In this document: in pieces, positions 29,856 through 38,426 of the stretch
Layout of the letters: each line of letters begins with the position of its first letter
Position numbering within the stretch: the stretch's first letter is position 1
Assembly: GCF_015732155.1 (NCBI RefSeq)
Contig: NZ_WIQK01000001.1
Span: forward strand, 186,001 to 250,000
Length of the DNA: 64,000 nucleotides
Direction: 5' to 3'
Source: Pectinatus sottacetonis
Lineage (GTDB): Bacteria; Bacillota; Negativicutes; Selenomonadales; Selenomonadaceae
Notes under the pieces: model-generated
Database searches by the model: none
What the model saw: the letters and a program-made list of their open reading frames with translations, nothing else
Told to the model about the DNA's origin: nothing
Translations under genes and position numbers: made by a program

Positions 29856-29880
29856 ATAAAAAAACTCCCTTGCGGGAGTA
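29856..29880 (-). terminator. Terminator of the proximal cobalamin riboswitch
   Basis: Minus strand ACTCCCGCAAGGGAGT followed by TTTTTTT, between the aptamer and the OmpH gene. Expression platform: ligand-bound aptamer should favour this hairpin. Confidence 0.85.
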
Positions 29881-29950
29881 ATTGCGCTCACAGAAAAAAC
29901 TGTTCCACGTAATCTCCTCCCCATGCCTCGCAGGTCAAGCGGTGATCGTT

Positions 29951-30107
29951 AAACAGGCAGTTCTCCTGACTTCGGTTCATAGCTTACCGCGCCTTCCCAA
30001 AGCAGCTGCTTCAGTGACGTATTTTGCGGATTGCTCCCCGTTACAGTGGCGGGACCGTGCCGGCTTTTCACCGGACTTCCCTATTAAGCCCCGAAGGGCA
30101 CCTGTTT
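29951..30107 (-). promoter_or_regulatory. Cobalamin riboswitch, proximal copy
   Basis: Minus strand, closed by AAACAGG/CCTGTTT. It has the B12-box landmarks: GGTGAAAAGCCGGCACGG, CCCGCCACTGTAACGGGGAG, GTCACTG, and AAGTCAGGAGAACTGCCTG. It lies about 210 bases upstream of the OmpH start with an intrinsic terminator between, so it should switch transcription off when cobalamin is plentiful. Confidence 0.93.
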
Positions 30108-30235
30108 CTCTATATTAAGTTTTGTCTGTACTGAAAAAACAGAGTGTACAACTCTCATTTAACCAATGCTGCGCAGCCTGCTATCACACTACGATAAAAA
30201 CAGCCAAAAAAATATATAGCTTTGATACTCAGCTG

Positions 30236-30279
30236 CAAAAAAAGCGCCAACCATCCCGCCCGGCGGAACAATTGACGCT
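30236..30279 (-). terminator. Terminator of the distal cobalamin riboswitch
   Basis: Minus strand AGCGTCAATTGTTCCGCC / GGCGGGATGGTTGGCGCT (with G-U pairs) followed by TTTTTTT. It lies between the two aptamers and gives the distal riboswitch its own off-switch. Confidence 0.82.
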
Positions 30280-30438
30280 CTATTCTCTAAAGCGGCCTGC
30301 TTACCGGGTCATCAAATACACACTTCCAGTCAAAATATGCGACCTGAATAATCACAACCAATACAGTATAAACCATCTGCGGCCTGTGAGTGTGTGTCTT
30401 CAATCCCCGACCTGTACATCGCAGGCGATACGGATAAA

Positions 30439-30592
30439 TAAAGCAGGCAGTACCCTGACTAAGGCTCATTATCATATTTCTCCCTGGTAAGAGGAAAACA
30501 GAAACATGATTCACCTTCACAGTTGCGAGACAGCGCCGGACTTGCACCGGACTTCCCTTTTAAATCCGCCCCAAAGACGGATACCTGATTTT
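30439..30592 (-). promoter_or_regulatory. Cobalamin riboswitch, distal copy
   Basis: Minus strand, closed by AAATCAGG/CCTGCTTT. Landmarks: GGGAAGTCCGGTGCAAGTCC, GGCGCTGTCTCGCAACTGTG, a peripheral stem, and GCCTTAGTCAGGGTACTGCC. The B12-box reads GCAACTG instead of the GCCACTG of the proximal copy, so the two aptamers are different subtypes rather than a fresh duplication. Confidence 0.9.
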
Positions 30593-31048
30593 ATAAAAAA
30601 TTCTATTATTTTATTATAATGGCAAAATAACGATTAATGATTTTCTAATAAAAGCTATACATATTTATTTATTGACTGATGGTCATTAAATAGCTTTACT
30701 TATAAAGTACCACCCGTATTTATCTTTGTCAACTCATATTTTCATGTATACAGTATATAAACCCTGACAATGCCTTACTGCTATAACTTTATGCCACAGA
30801 ATTTTTTTTATAATACTGGATGCACTTCTAAGATAAATAAATTTTTTAGCATGTTTTATGAAATATTAAATAAGTGTATATGGTTTAGCAATGCAGTATA
30901 ACAATCTCATTCAAATTCATATAAAAACAACCCTTTGCCCGCCCTTAAAAGAGCGGACAAAAGCATTTATATTAGACAGGCTTTTATAATCTAAACTATA
31001 TACGGACAGTTCAAAATGGAAACAAAACTTTCTTACTACACTAAAGAA
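30593..31048. other. Intergenic region upstream of the riboswitches
   Basis: 456 A+T-rich bases between the riboswitch leader and the 3' end of brnQ. A minus-strand TATAAT (plus 30613-30618) could be the -10 of the riboswitch transcript; no convincing -35. No gene seen. Confidence 0.4.
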
Positions 31049-32389
31049 TCATTTATCATCAGCTGTATAAGTCAAGCTTTCTGTCCCTTTTTCAAAACAT
31101 GATATGCCATAACCAATGATTATTCCTAATAACGCCGGAATAACCCAGCCAAGATGAACAGGATAAAAAGGAATATATTTATTAAATAAGAAATTTATCC
31201 CTGTTATTTGTATACCTGCTGCATTTATTCCATCAAAAATACTAAAAAATAAGGTAAACCCCAGGCTCCAGCGGTATACACTGCTGCGTTCCTTCCACAC
31301 CCTGGAAAATAATGACAAAATCACCAGAACTATAACAACAGGATACATTGCTGTGAGAAATGGCACAGATATTTGAATCAATTTTGTAAGACCAATGTTT
31401 GCAGCTACAAAACTAAATAAAATGCAGTAAAGCAGAATACGCTGATAGGATACCCTGTTTTGCGATGCCTTGTTAAAATACCAGGCGCATGCTGATGCTA
31501 TACCACAGCTGGTAGTAAGACACGCTATAGTCATAATTACTGCTAAAAGGATATTGCCCAGCGGACCGAAAAACACACTGGCTGCATTAGCCAATAATAC
31601 GGCACCATTATTAAATGGGCCGAAGGAACCTGCACTCGTAGCTCCGATATAAGCCAGTGATATATATACGCCACTCATAAGTATTATGGAAATAAGACCG
31701 CCAGCAATACATACGCGGCCAATTCTCCGTTTTTCTTTTACACCGCGCATCCGTACTGTATTTACTACAATAGCACCAACAGCCAATGATGCGAGCAGGT
31801 CCATAGTCAGATAACCATTTTGGAATCCCTGGGCAAAAGGAGCTGTTATATATGTTCCAACAGCAGCTGAAACGGCTCCCAATGGAGAAATATATGATCT
31901 GGCAAATAAGACAATAAGAAAAAACAGCAATATAGGCGTAAGTATTTTGCCAATGCGGTCGATAATTTTATGGGGATTCAAAGCCAGCAGATACGTTGCT
32001 ATGAAGAAAGCAGCTGTATATAGAAGCTGACTCCATACCATGCTATGTATAGATATAAAAGGACGTACACCGATTTCAAAAGCAACAGCGGCTGTCCGTG
32101 GAATTGCAAATAAAGGTCCAATGGTAAGATATAACAGCCCCAGCAAAATAAAGGCAAATTTGGGATGAACATGCTTGGAAATAAATTCTGTGTAGTGACC
32201 TCCCTGGAAAGCGATAGCAACGATGCCTAAAAAAGGCAGTCCAACTCCGGTAAGTAAAAAGCCTGCTATAGCAGGCAGCAAGTTAGTTCCTGCCGCTTGT
32301 CCCACTGCTGGTGGGAAGATCAAGTTACCCGCACCAAAATAAATAGAAAACATCATGAACCCAATAGATATTATTTCTGTTCTTTTCAA
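31049..32389 (-). CDS. brnQ: Branched-chain amino acid carrier BrnQ
   Basis: 446 residues from a TTG at 32389 (KRTEIISIGFMMFSIYFGAG), chosen because GGAGTGG lies just before it; an ATG 24 bases upstream has no ribosome site. It has the LIVCS-family start FSIYFGAGNLIFPP and about 12 membrane segments. Imports Leu, Ile and Val with Na+ (or H+). Stands alone. Confidence 0.9.
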   Translation of the reverse strand: MKRTEIISIGFMMFSIYFGAGNLIFPPAVGQAAGTNLLPAIAGFLLTGVGLPFLGIVAIAFQGGHYTEFISKHVHPKFAFILLGLLYLTIGPLFAIPRTAAVAFEIGVRPFISIHSMVWSQLLYTAAFFIATYLLALNPHKIIDRIGKILTPILLFFLIVLFARSYISPLGAVSAAVGTYITAPFAQGFQNGYLTMDLLASLAVGAIVVNTVRMRGVKEKRRIGRVCIAGGLISIILMSGVYISLAYIGATSAGSFGPFNNGAVLLANAASVFFGPLGNILLAVIMTIACLTTSCGIASACAWYFNKASQNRVSYQRILLYCILFSFVAANIGLTKLIQISVPFLTAMYPVVIVLVILSLFSRVWKERSSVYRWSLGFTLFFSIFDGINAAGIQITGINFLFNKYIPFYPVHLGWVIPALLGIIIGYGISCFEKGTESLTYTADDK

Positions 32390-32413
32390 ATATTCCACTC
32401 CGATTCCGTTCAT

Positions 32414-32959
32414 TTAATATTATGATAAACATTATTATAAAATAGCAAAAAAATTAAAAGTCCCATAAAATAAAAGCGTTTACAAGACTTTTATATGTTA
32501 ATTATACCTTAATATTTTAAGAAATTAAAGTAAATTTATTATAAAATATAATTATTTATGCAGAAAATATGTAAAAGTATAAAAAGACTTTGTTTTTTTA
32601 TACTTTTTATTATGGTGCAATCCTGATATTATTTTCTGACTGCTACAAACAAATAATGCAAGTAATTCTTCTTTAGTCTTTTTATTCATATCACTAATAC
32701 GGAACATGCTCTTCCAGTTACGGGCAAGTTAAATCTTTTTTGGCGAAACAAATTTAATTTTATATTATGGAATATATTTTATCAGGAATATAAACGCAGT
32801 TTGGGTATCCGTTGTCCGCAACAGATACCTATATACTTTTGCCAGTACAATAAGAATTTATATATATTTTTTATTTTACAGCCAATTTTCATATTAATTT
32901 CATATTAGGAAAATAAAATAGATAGGATAAGGTAAATTTTATAAAGCAGGTGAGCAAAA
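32414..32959. other. Intergenic region before the SMR exporter
   Basis: About 545 A+T-rich bases. The only feature I see is a hairpin GGTATCCGTTG / CAACAGATACC (about 32806-32831, one mismatch). Because the next gene is Gdx-like I looked for guanidine riboswitch motifs and did not find a convincing one. Confidence 0.4.
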
Positions 32960-33274
32960 TTGGAATGGATATATTTAATAGCCGCTGGTTTTTTGGAAAT
33001 CACATGGGCAGTTGCACTGAAATATACAGAAGGTTTTACTTGTCTATGGCCTTCTTTAATCACTGGTGCTGCTATGCTCGGCAGTATATATCTGCTTGAT
33101 ATATCTATAAAAACGATTCCCATAGGTACAGCTTATGCTGTCTGGACAGGTATCGGTGCCGCGGGAACAGCTCTTATAGGCATGGCCTTCCTCGGGGAAC
33201 CCCGGGAAACAGGCCGTTTTTTTTGTATTTTATTAATTATTTTGGGAGTTATCGGTTTAAAAATTAATTTTTAA
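32960..33274 (+). CDS. gdx: SMR-family exporter, Gdx/SugE branch
   Basis: 104 residues with four membrane segments, TTG start (MEWIYLIAAGFLEITWAVAL). Conserved Glu13 and Trp16, KYTEGFTCLWPS, and GTAYAVWTGIGAAGTALIGM are typical of the Gdx (formerly SugE) guanidinium exporters rather than the EmrE type at 17 kb. It probably swaps protons for guanidinium. The gene 25 bases downstream encodes a PLP enzyme and is probably co-transcribed. Confidence 0.82.
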   Translation: MEWIYLIAAGFLEITWAVALKYTEGFTCLWPSLITGAAMLGSIYLLDISIKTIPIGTAYAVWTGIGAAGTALIGMAFLGEPRETGRFFCILLIILGVIGLKINF

Positions 33275-33299
33275 TTTATTATTTGGAGATGGTATTTAT

Positions 33300-34547
33300 A
33301 TGGGAAATGCTCTTACTGAACAAAAGAATAACTTGAATTTATGGGGATTTAATAATTTTACTAATGCAGCAATATCGGAAGGATTTTTCCACGATGTACT
33401 AACAACAACCAGACCTGTTGGCCCAACAATTACATATGATGATGAGGAGTATATTAATTTTGCCAGTATCAACATACTTGACCTGCATCAAACCTCCGAT
33501 GTGATGGATCATTTTCACCGGGCAGCTGATATTTATGGTTTAACTACAGGTGGTTCGCGGGTAACACAGGGCATATGCAAAGCCCACAAGGAAATGGAAG
33601 CAAAGCTCTGCCAAATTACCGGAAAGGAACGTGCTATATCTTTTGCCAGCGGTTTATTGGCTAATATTGGTTTTATCAATGCTATGTCATGTAAGTTCCA
33701 CTTCAGCCCGACCTGTAATATCAATAATGATGATGCTGTCTTTGTTTTTGACCGCGACTGTCATTGGAGTCTATGGAAAGCAGCTTCCCATCTTAAATTT
33801 GGCAGTCAGCTTTTTGCCTTTCGCCATAACGATACAGCCGATCTAAAAAAATTACTGCAAAGACTATCTCCTGTACACAAAAAAATTATTGTTGTTTTTG
33901 AAAGTGTATATTCAGCCGATGGTTCTATCGCCCCAATGAAAAAGATTTTTGACATCTGTGAAGCCTATAATACCCTGACTTATGTTGATGATGCCAACGG
34001 ATTTTTGATTTATGGTTCGAAACAGCGTTTATTTTCAGAAGAATTTTCTCAAATTGGCCGGGCTACTTTTAATATGGTTTCCTTTTCTAAGGCTGTCGGT
34101 ATGGAAGGCGGTGCCATATCCGGTCCGGAAAAATTCATCCATGCTTTTGAAGTTCTTTCAGGAACATCGCTTTTTACTGCGGCTATACAGCCTCCTACAG
34201 CCAGCACAATAACTTACATAATGGAAAAACTGACAAAGCAGCCAAAAATCATGGATGAATATCTTAATCGTTCACTAACTTTACGAAAAAGATTATTGGA
34301 CAAGAATTTTCTCCTAAATCCTGACTCTTCTTATATCATATCAATAATTATCGGTCAGGATGAAAAGGCCGTAAATGTTTATAAGGAATTTTTACAGGAA
34401 AAAATGATAGTTCCTATGTTCCGCTATCCAGCTGTTAAACCTGATCATGCACTAATACGCATTATGCTCAATGCCCACCATACTCCAGCGCAGATAGATT
34501 CATTTATTCATGTACTTGAACGATTACAGAAAAAATATAATTTTTAA
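33300..34547 (+). CDS. Alpha-oxoamine synthase family PLP enzyme
   Basis: 415 residues resembling 2-amino-3-ketobutyrate CoA ligase and 8-amino-7-oxononanoate synthase. GLTTGGSRVTQGICKAHKEM (substrate loop), SFASGLLANIGF, FDRDCHWSLW (stacking His), VDDANGFLIYG (Asp) and the PLP Lys about 264 in MVSFSKAVGMEGGA. These enzymes condense an amino acid with an acyl-CoA. Not clearly BioF or Kbl, since neither biotin nor threonine genes adjoin. Co-transcription with the Gdx exporter is likely. Confidence 0.82.
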   Translation: MGNALTEQKNNLNLWGFNNFTNAAISEGFFHDVLTTTRPVGPTITYDDEEYINFASINILDLHQTSDVMDHFHRAADIYGLTTGGSRVTQGICKAHKEMEAKLCQITGKERAISFASGLLANIGFINAMSCKFHFSPTCNINNDDAVFVFDRDCHWSLWKAASHLKFGSQLFAFRHNDTADLKKLLQRLSPVHKKIIVVFESVYSADGSIAPMKKIFDICEAYNTLTYVDDANGFLIYGSKQRLFSEEFSQIGRATFNMVSFSKAVGMEGGAISGPEKFIHAFEVLSGTSLFTAAIQPPTASTITYIMEKLTKQPKIMDEYLNRSLTLRKRLLDKNFLLNPDSSYIISIIIGQDEKAVNVYKEFLQEKMIVPMFRYPAVKPDHALIRIMLNAHHTPAQIDSFIHVLERLQKKYNF

Positions 34548-34551
34548 CAAA

Positions 34552-34599
34552 ATATCCGGCGGCATTATTTCTGTTTCAGAAAGTAATGCCGCCGGATAT
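34552..34599. terminator. Terminator
   Basis: ATATCCGGCGGCATTA / TAATGCCGCCGGATAT stem directly after the PLP-enzyme gene. Confidence 0.85.
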
Positions 34600-34646
34600 G
34601 CAAAAAATTTCAATATAAATAATAGTTTTAATTAGACTAATCTTAT

Positions 34647-35960
34647 TTATAATTCATTATTTGTTTTTATTTTACCATTTTTCTTTTTATATAAATATAG
34701 AAAGTAAAACGGTATTGCTATTATAAAACCGCCAAAACCCCAGATAAGCTGTTCCTGTCTGGCCTGCGCCAACATCCATAAGCTGATGAATACAGCTATA
34801 ATCGGAATAGTCAAACCAAAGGGAATTTTATAGGGACGATGTTTGTCTGCCCATTTTCTGCGAAATATTATGACTGCTATACAGGTCGGCAAATACTGGG
34901 TAAACCGTGAAACTGCACTTATAGCTGCTAAAAAGGTAAAGCTGCCGCTCCAGGCAACGGCTATACTAAGCAGCGCAGTCACAATAGATGCCATATACGG
35001 GGTATTCCATGCAGTACGTTTTGCCAGAAATCCCGGCAGCATTCCATCTTCTGCCAAAGCAGTGCATACACGGGGACCTAGGATAGATTCTGCCATATTA
35101 ATCCCCCCCATGGAAAGCAGTGTTCCCGCAAGAACAAACAATGCTCCTGCCGGCCCAAGAATATAGCCAAAAGCAGCCTGAATAGGTGCTTTTTCTCCTG
35201 CCAGATCTGTCCCCAGAATGCCAATGCAAACACCAAGTATTAAAATGTACATCAATGATACTATGATCATTACGGTAATAATTGCCCGCGGTAAATTCTT
35301 TTTCGGATTTTCCATATCTTCTGCCGCAATGGCAATTGCTTCAAATCCGGTATAGGCAAAAAACATTAGGACAGCTGCATGGCTGAACGAACCAGCCTGA
35401 TAGACACCATGGGGAAATACCGGTACAAAATGACCGCCATTAATAAAAAATATGCCAATAGCTATAAAAACCAATAGAGGAATAAGTTTGGATATAGTAA
35501 TCAGGTTATTGAGCATCTTAGTTGCCTGTACACCAGCAATATTTACAATGGTAAAAACTACGATTACGATAGTGGCTATGATCTCCCGCATATACTCACT
35601 GGCAAGTGCCGGTACAGCGGCTCCCAAAGCAGTGGCAAAACCCACGGCCATTGTTGCCCAGGCAATTATAACTACAGCCCATTTTAATACGCCTACTTCA
35701 AAACCAAGAAAATTTCCCAAAGAATACTTGGCATAAAGATATGGTCCGCCATTACGTGTAAAAAAACCAGCAGCCTCAGCAAAACAAAGTGCTATACTTC
35801 CCGCAAGTACAGCATCTAAAATAATGACACCGATACTTGCTGAACCTACTAACGCGTAAGCTTTGTTAGGCAAAAGGAAAATACCTGTACCGATAATACT
35901 GTTTATTCCTAAGAGTACTATGCTCCAGAACCCAAATTTACTTTTTTGCCCATTGTCCAT
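34647..35960 (-). CDS. APC-family amino acid permease
   Basis: 437 residues from the ATG at 35960 (RBS AGAGGTG); a GTG nine bases upstream is the alternative. About 12 membrane segments; start GFWSIVLLGINSIIGTGIFL has the APC substrate-binding GxG motif, and FFAYTGFEAIAIAAEDMENP the TM6 motif. Imports an amino acid or amine. It follows a PuuD-like hydrolase (stop and GTG overlap), suggesting uptake of a gamma-glutamyl compound, GABA or a polyamine. Confidence 0.85.
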   Translation of the reverse strand: MDNGQKSKFGFWSIVLLGINSIIGTGIFLLPNKAYALVGSASIGVIILDAVLAGSIALCFAEAAGFFTRNGGPYLYAKYSLGNFLGFEVGVLKWAVVIIAWATMAVGFATALGAAVPALASEYMREIIATIVIVVFTIVNIAGVQATKMLNNLITISKLIPLLVFIAIGIFFINGGHFVPVFPHGVYQAGSFSHAAVLMFFAYTGFEAIAIAAEDMENPKKNLPRAIITVMIIVSLMYILILGVCIGILGTDLAGEKAPIQAAFGYILGPAGALFVLAGTLLSMGGINMAESILGPRVCTALAEDGMLPGFLAKRTAWNTPYMASIVTALLSIAVAWSGSFTFLAAISAVSRFTQYLPTCIAVIIFRRKWADKHRPYKIPFGLTIPIIAVFISLWMLAQARQEQLIWGFGGFIIAIPFYFLYLYKKKNGKIKTNNEL

Positions 35961-35965
35961 AATAA

Positions 35966-36697
35966 TCACCTCTTTTTCGCAGCTGTTATCAAAGCCACAA
36001 ATATTTTTTTCATGTCTTCATTTACTGCCGACATCATTTCTGGATGGAACTGTATACTGATAAGCCACGGATAATTATTGTGTTCAAATGCTTCAATAGT
36101 ACCGTCTTTAGCTCGTCCGGTAATTTCCAATCCGCTTCCTGCTGTTTTTATTGTCTGATGATGAAATGAATTTGTTATAATTTCAGTCTTTCCGATAATA
36201 TCAGCCAGGCGGCTGTTTTTTTCTAAAATAATTGTATGCGTACCCAGCTCAGGTCTTTGGTTTTGCAAATGTTTAATCGTGCAGTTCTTATCATAAGACA
36301 AATCCTGGTATAATGTTCCGCCGTTATAAACATTAATTATCTGATGCCCCCGGCAAATGGCTAAAACAGGCAGCAGTCTATCCATTGCTGCCCTTATTAG
36401 GGAAAAATCGAATTTATCACGTTCCGGAAAAACATCACCTATTCCCTGCAAAGGTTCCTCGCCATAATTCAATGGAGAAACATCCTGTCCACCACTCAAT
36501 ATAAGTCCATCGCAAAGCTCTATTGTTGCTTTAATGTTAGCTTCATCTGCTTCAAAAGGAATAATTACAGGCACCCCTCCTGCATCCTCTACGGAACGAA
36601 CATAATCCGAATTTACATAAGCACGGGGATAGCCGCGGAATACTCCACTATCATCAGCTAAAATACTACCGGAAATACCTATTATTGGTTTTCTCAT
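35966..36697 (-). CDS. Gamma-glutamyl-GABA hydrolase family protein (class I GATase-like)
   Basis: 243 residues. Catalytic triad: Cys115 in VLAICRGHQ, His218 and Glu220 in SIQFHPEMM; also ILSGGQDVSP. The PuuD family cuts gamma-glutamyl amides in the cytoplasm. It is first gene of a two-gene unit with the APC permease. The true substrate could be another gamma-glutamyl or lactam compound. Confidence 0.87.
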   Translation of the reverse strand: MRKPIIGISGSILADDSGVFRGYPRAYVNSDYVRSVEDAGGVPVIIPFEADEANIKATIELCDGLILSGGQDVSPLNYGEEPLQGIGDVFPERDKFDFSLIRAAMDRLLPVLAICRGHQIINVYNGGTLYQDLSYDKNCTIKHLQNQRPELGTHTIILEKNSRLADIIGKTEIITNSFHHQTIKTAGSGLEITGRAKDGTIEAFEHNNYPWLISIQFHPEMMSAVNEDMKKIFVALITAAKKR

Positions 36698-36901
36698 ATT
36701 CTGCCTCTTTTTCTATAATTTTTTCTGACGTCTTCAGCGTTATCAATCATTATTATAATGGTAATAATTTATAATGCTTATAGCTAAAGCTATTTCTAAT
36801 TTATATTTATTATATAATATTTAATTTACAAAGAAAAGAAAAAATTATAGACATTTTATATTTTTACGGCAACACATCATATTAAAAACTATAACTTTTC
36901 A

Positions 36902-36930
36902 TTGACAAGGTTATTTATTTTATTTATTAT
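36902..36930 (+). promoter_or_regulatory. Sigma-70 type promoter
   Basis: TTGACA (36902-36907), 17-base spacer, TATTAT (36925-36930), 34 bases before the zinc-ribbon protein gene. Confidence 0.65.
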
Positions 36931-36964
36931 TGTTATGAAATAGTGTATTTGAAAGGATGATAAA

Positions 36965-37438
36965 ATGATTTACTGTCCAAAATGTGGTGCGCCATTAAAC
37001 GATGATGCTTGTTTTTGTACAAAATGTGGCGAAAAAATCACTAAAACGGAATTATCCAATGATCTTAAAGAAAATTCCTATAGTGATTCGTCTGATAGTT
37101 ATATACCAGTACGTAATTCATCAGATAAAAATCTGACTTTGTTAGTTTATGTTCTTCATCTGCTGGGAGTTTTCTTCTTTATCACGCCTTTTGCTGCCAT
37201 TATTATAAATTATATTAAAAGAGATGATATGTCAGGGACCTGGCTTGAAAGCCATTTTGCCTGGCAGATAAAGACCTTTTGGATTGGACTGCTTCTCGGA
37301 GTTGTTGGAGCTATTACCTCGTTTTTCATAATAGGTTTGTTCATTTTAATACTTGATGGTATTTGGCTATTATACAGAAACATCAAGGGTATATTATCCC
37401 TTAATGAAAACAAACCTATGGATTATACATTCTTTTAA
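36965..37438 (+). CDS. Zinc-ribbon membrane protein (DUF4870-like)
   Basis: 157 residues. N-terminal zinc ribbon YCPKCGAPL...CFCTKCGEK, a polar linker, then two or three membrane segments (LLVYVLHLLGVFFFITPFAA, TFWIGLLLGVVGAITSFFII) with the SHFAWQ motif of DUF4870/TM2-like proteins. Function unknown. Strong promoter just upstream. Confidence 0.75.
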   Translation: MIYCPKCGAPLNDDACFCTKCGEKITKTELSNDLKENSYSDSSDSYIPVRNSSDKNLTLLVYVLHLLGVFFFITPFAAIIINYIKRDDMSGTWLESHFAWQIKTFWIGLLLGVVGAITSFFIIGLFILILDGIWLLYRNIKGILSLNENKPMDYTFF

Positions 37439-37507
37439 TCCACCTAAAATTTATTGCTTAACATATTTTGTAAAGGGACAAAAATAAATTTATGAGAATA
37501 CTATTTT

Positions 37508-38128
37508 TTATTTCATCATTTGCAATAGGCGCTGTGTCGGCAACAGCCGCAGAACAATCAAACATATAATAAGCTCCGGCACGAGATAACTGGCATTAAA
37601 GACTATCGAATACCAATATGGTGACATTCCCGCCGGTGCATAACTGCCAAAAAATACAACCCCTGATATAAAATGACAGCTAAATCTTCCCAATATACCA
37701 ACAAATGTTCCCAGATATATCCTGTCTTTAAAATAACCGGCCAAACCAATTGCCATATATGGCAGAGGATAATCGAATAATACCTGCACAGGGTGAAGAA
37801 TAAACGGATCCTGGATAAGATTAATAAGTCCATATGTAAATCCCGCCAGATATCCCACAGCTGGTCCGTAACGAAAAGCAATAAATAAAAGCGGCACCAT
37901 ACCGCCCAGAGTAATACTGCCTCCCTGCGGCATATGATAAAGGCGGAATATATGCAGTATCACTGTCAATGCCACCATTAATGAAATATTTATAACCATC
38001 CGCGTATTAATTTTTATTTTCTTTATATAAATAAATGCCGCAATTAATAAAAATAATCCTATCAAGGCAAAAATACTTATCGGTGAAGCTAAAACAGACA
38101 TTACATGCTTAGAAAAAATTGTTATCAT
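37508..38128 (-). CDS. thiT: Thiamine ECF transporter S component ThiT
   Basis: 206 residues, six membrane segments. The motif GSITLGGMVPLLFIAFRYGP and GFTYGLINLIQDPFILHPVQ are typical of ThiT, which binds thiamine and works with the shared ECF energising module. N-terminal ~40 residues form an extra membrane segment. A TPP riboswitch with terminator precedes it, which supports the substrate. Confidence 0.92.
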   Translation of the reverse strand: MITIFSKHVMSVLASPISIFALIGLFLLIAAFIYIKKIKINTRMVINISLMVALTVILHIFRLYHMPQGGSITLGGMVPLLFIAFRYGPAVGYLAGFTYGLINLIQDPFILHPVQVLFDYPLPYMAIGLAGYFKDRIYLGTFVGILGRFSCHFISGVVFFGSYAPAGMSPYWYSIVFNASYLVPELIICLIVLRLLPTQRLLQMMK

Positions 38129-38147
38129 TTTTTATCCCCATTTCAAG

Positions 38148-38192
38148 AAAAACACCGTCTTCCTATTATTTATAGGGAAAACGGTGTTTTTT
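38148..38192 (-). terminator. Terminator of the TPP riboswitch
   Basis: AAAACACCGT / ACGGTGTTTT stem with a T-run on the minus strand, just before the thiT ribosome site. Confidence 0.82.
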
Positions 38193-38194
38193 AT

Positions 38195-38277
38195 CGTTTC
38201 CCTTCGCTGGCATTATCCAGATCAGGTCAAAGGGTTATGAAAATCCATTTCATTCTCAGCCATAACGGCACCCCTAA
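38195..38277 (-). promoter_or_regulatory. TPP riboswitch (THI element)
   Basis: Minus strand AGGGGTGCCGTTATGGCTGA GA...ACCCTTTGACCTGATCTGGA TAATGCCAGCGAAGGGAA: all conserved THI-box segments. Controls thiT through the following terminator. Confidence 0.96.
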
Positions 38278-38426
38278 TATTAACAATTTTATTTTAGATA
38301 AATACATCCATGCTGTCAAGTACATATAATCATTAGCTGGCATAATTTCTTTTATAGCTGACAGATTTTTGCAATTTATTGTTTTGCTGCTGAATATATT
38401 ACTATCCTGGTATTATTCTTCGTTTT

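Noticed and set aside
32640-32959. Guanidine riboswitch upstream of the Gdx-like gene
   Set aside because: Two ACGG tetramers occur, but the flanking bases do not form the required hairpins.
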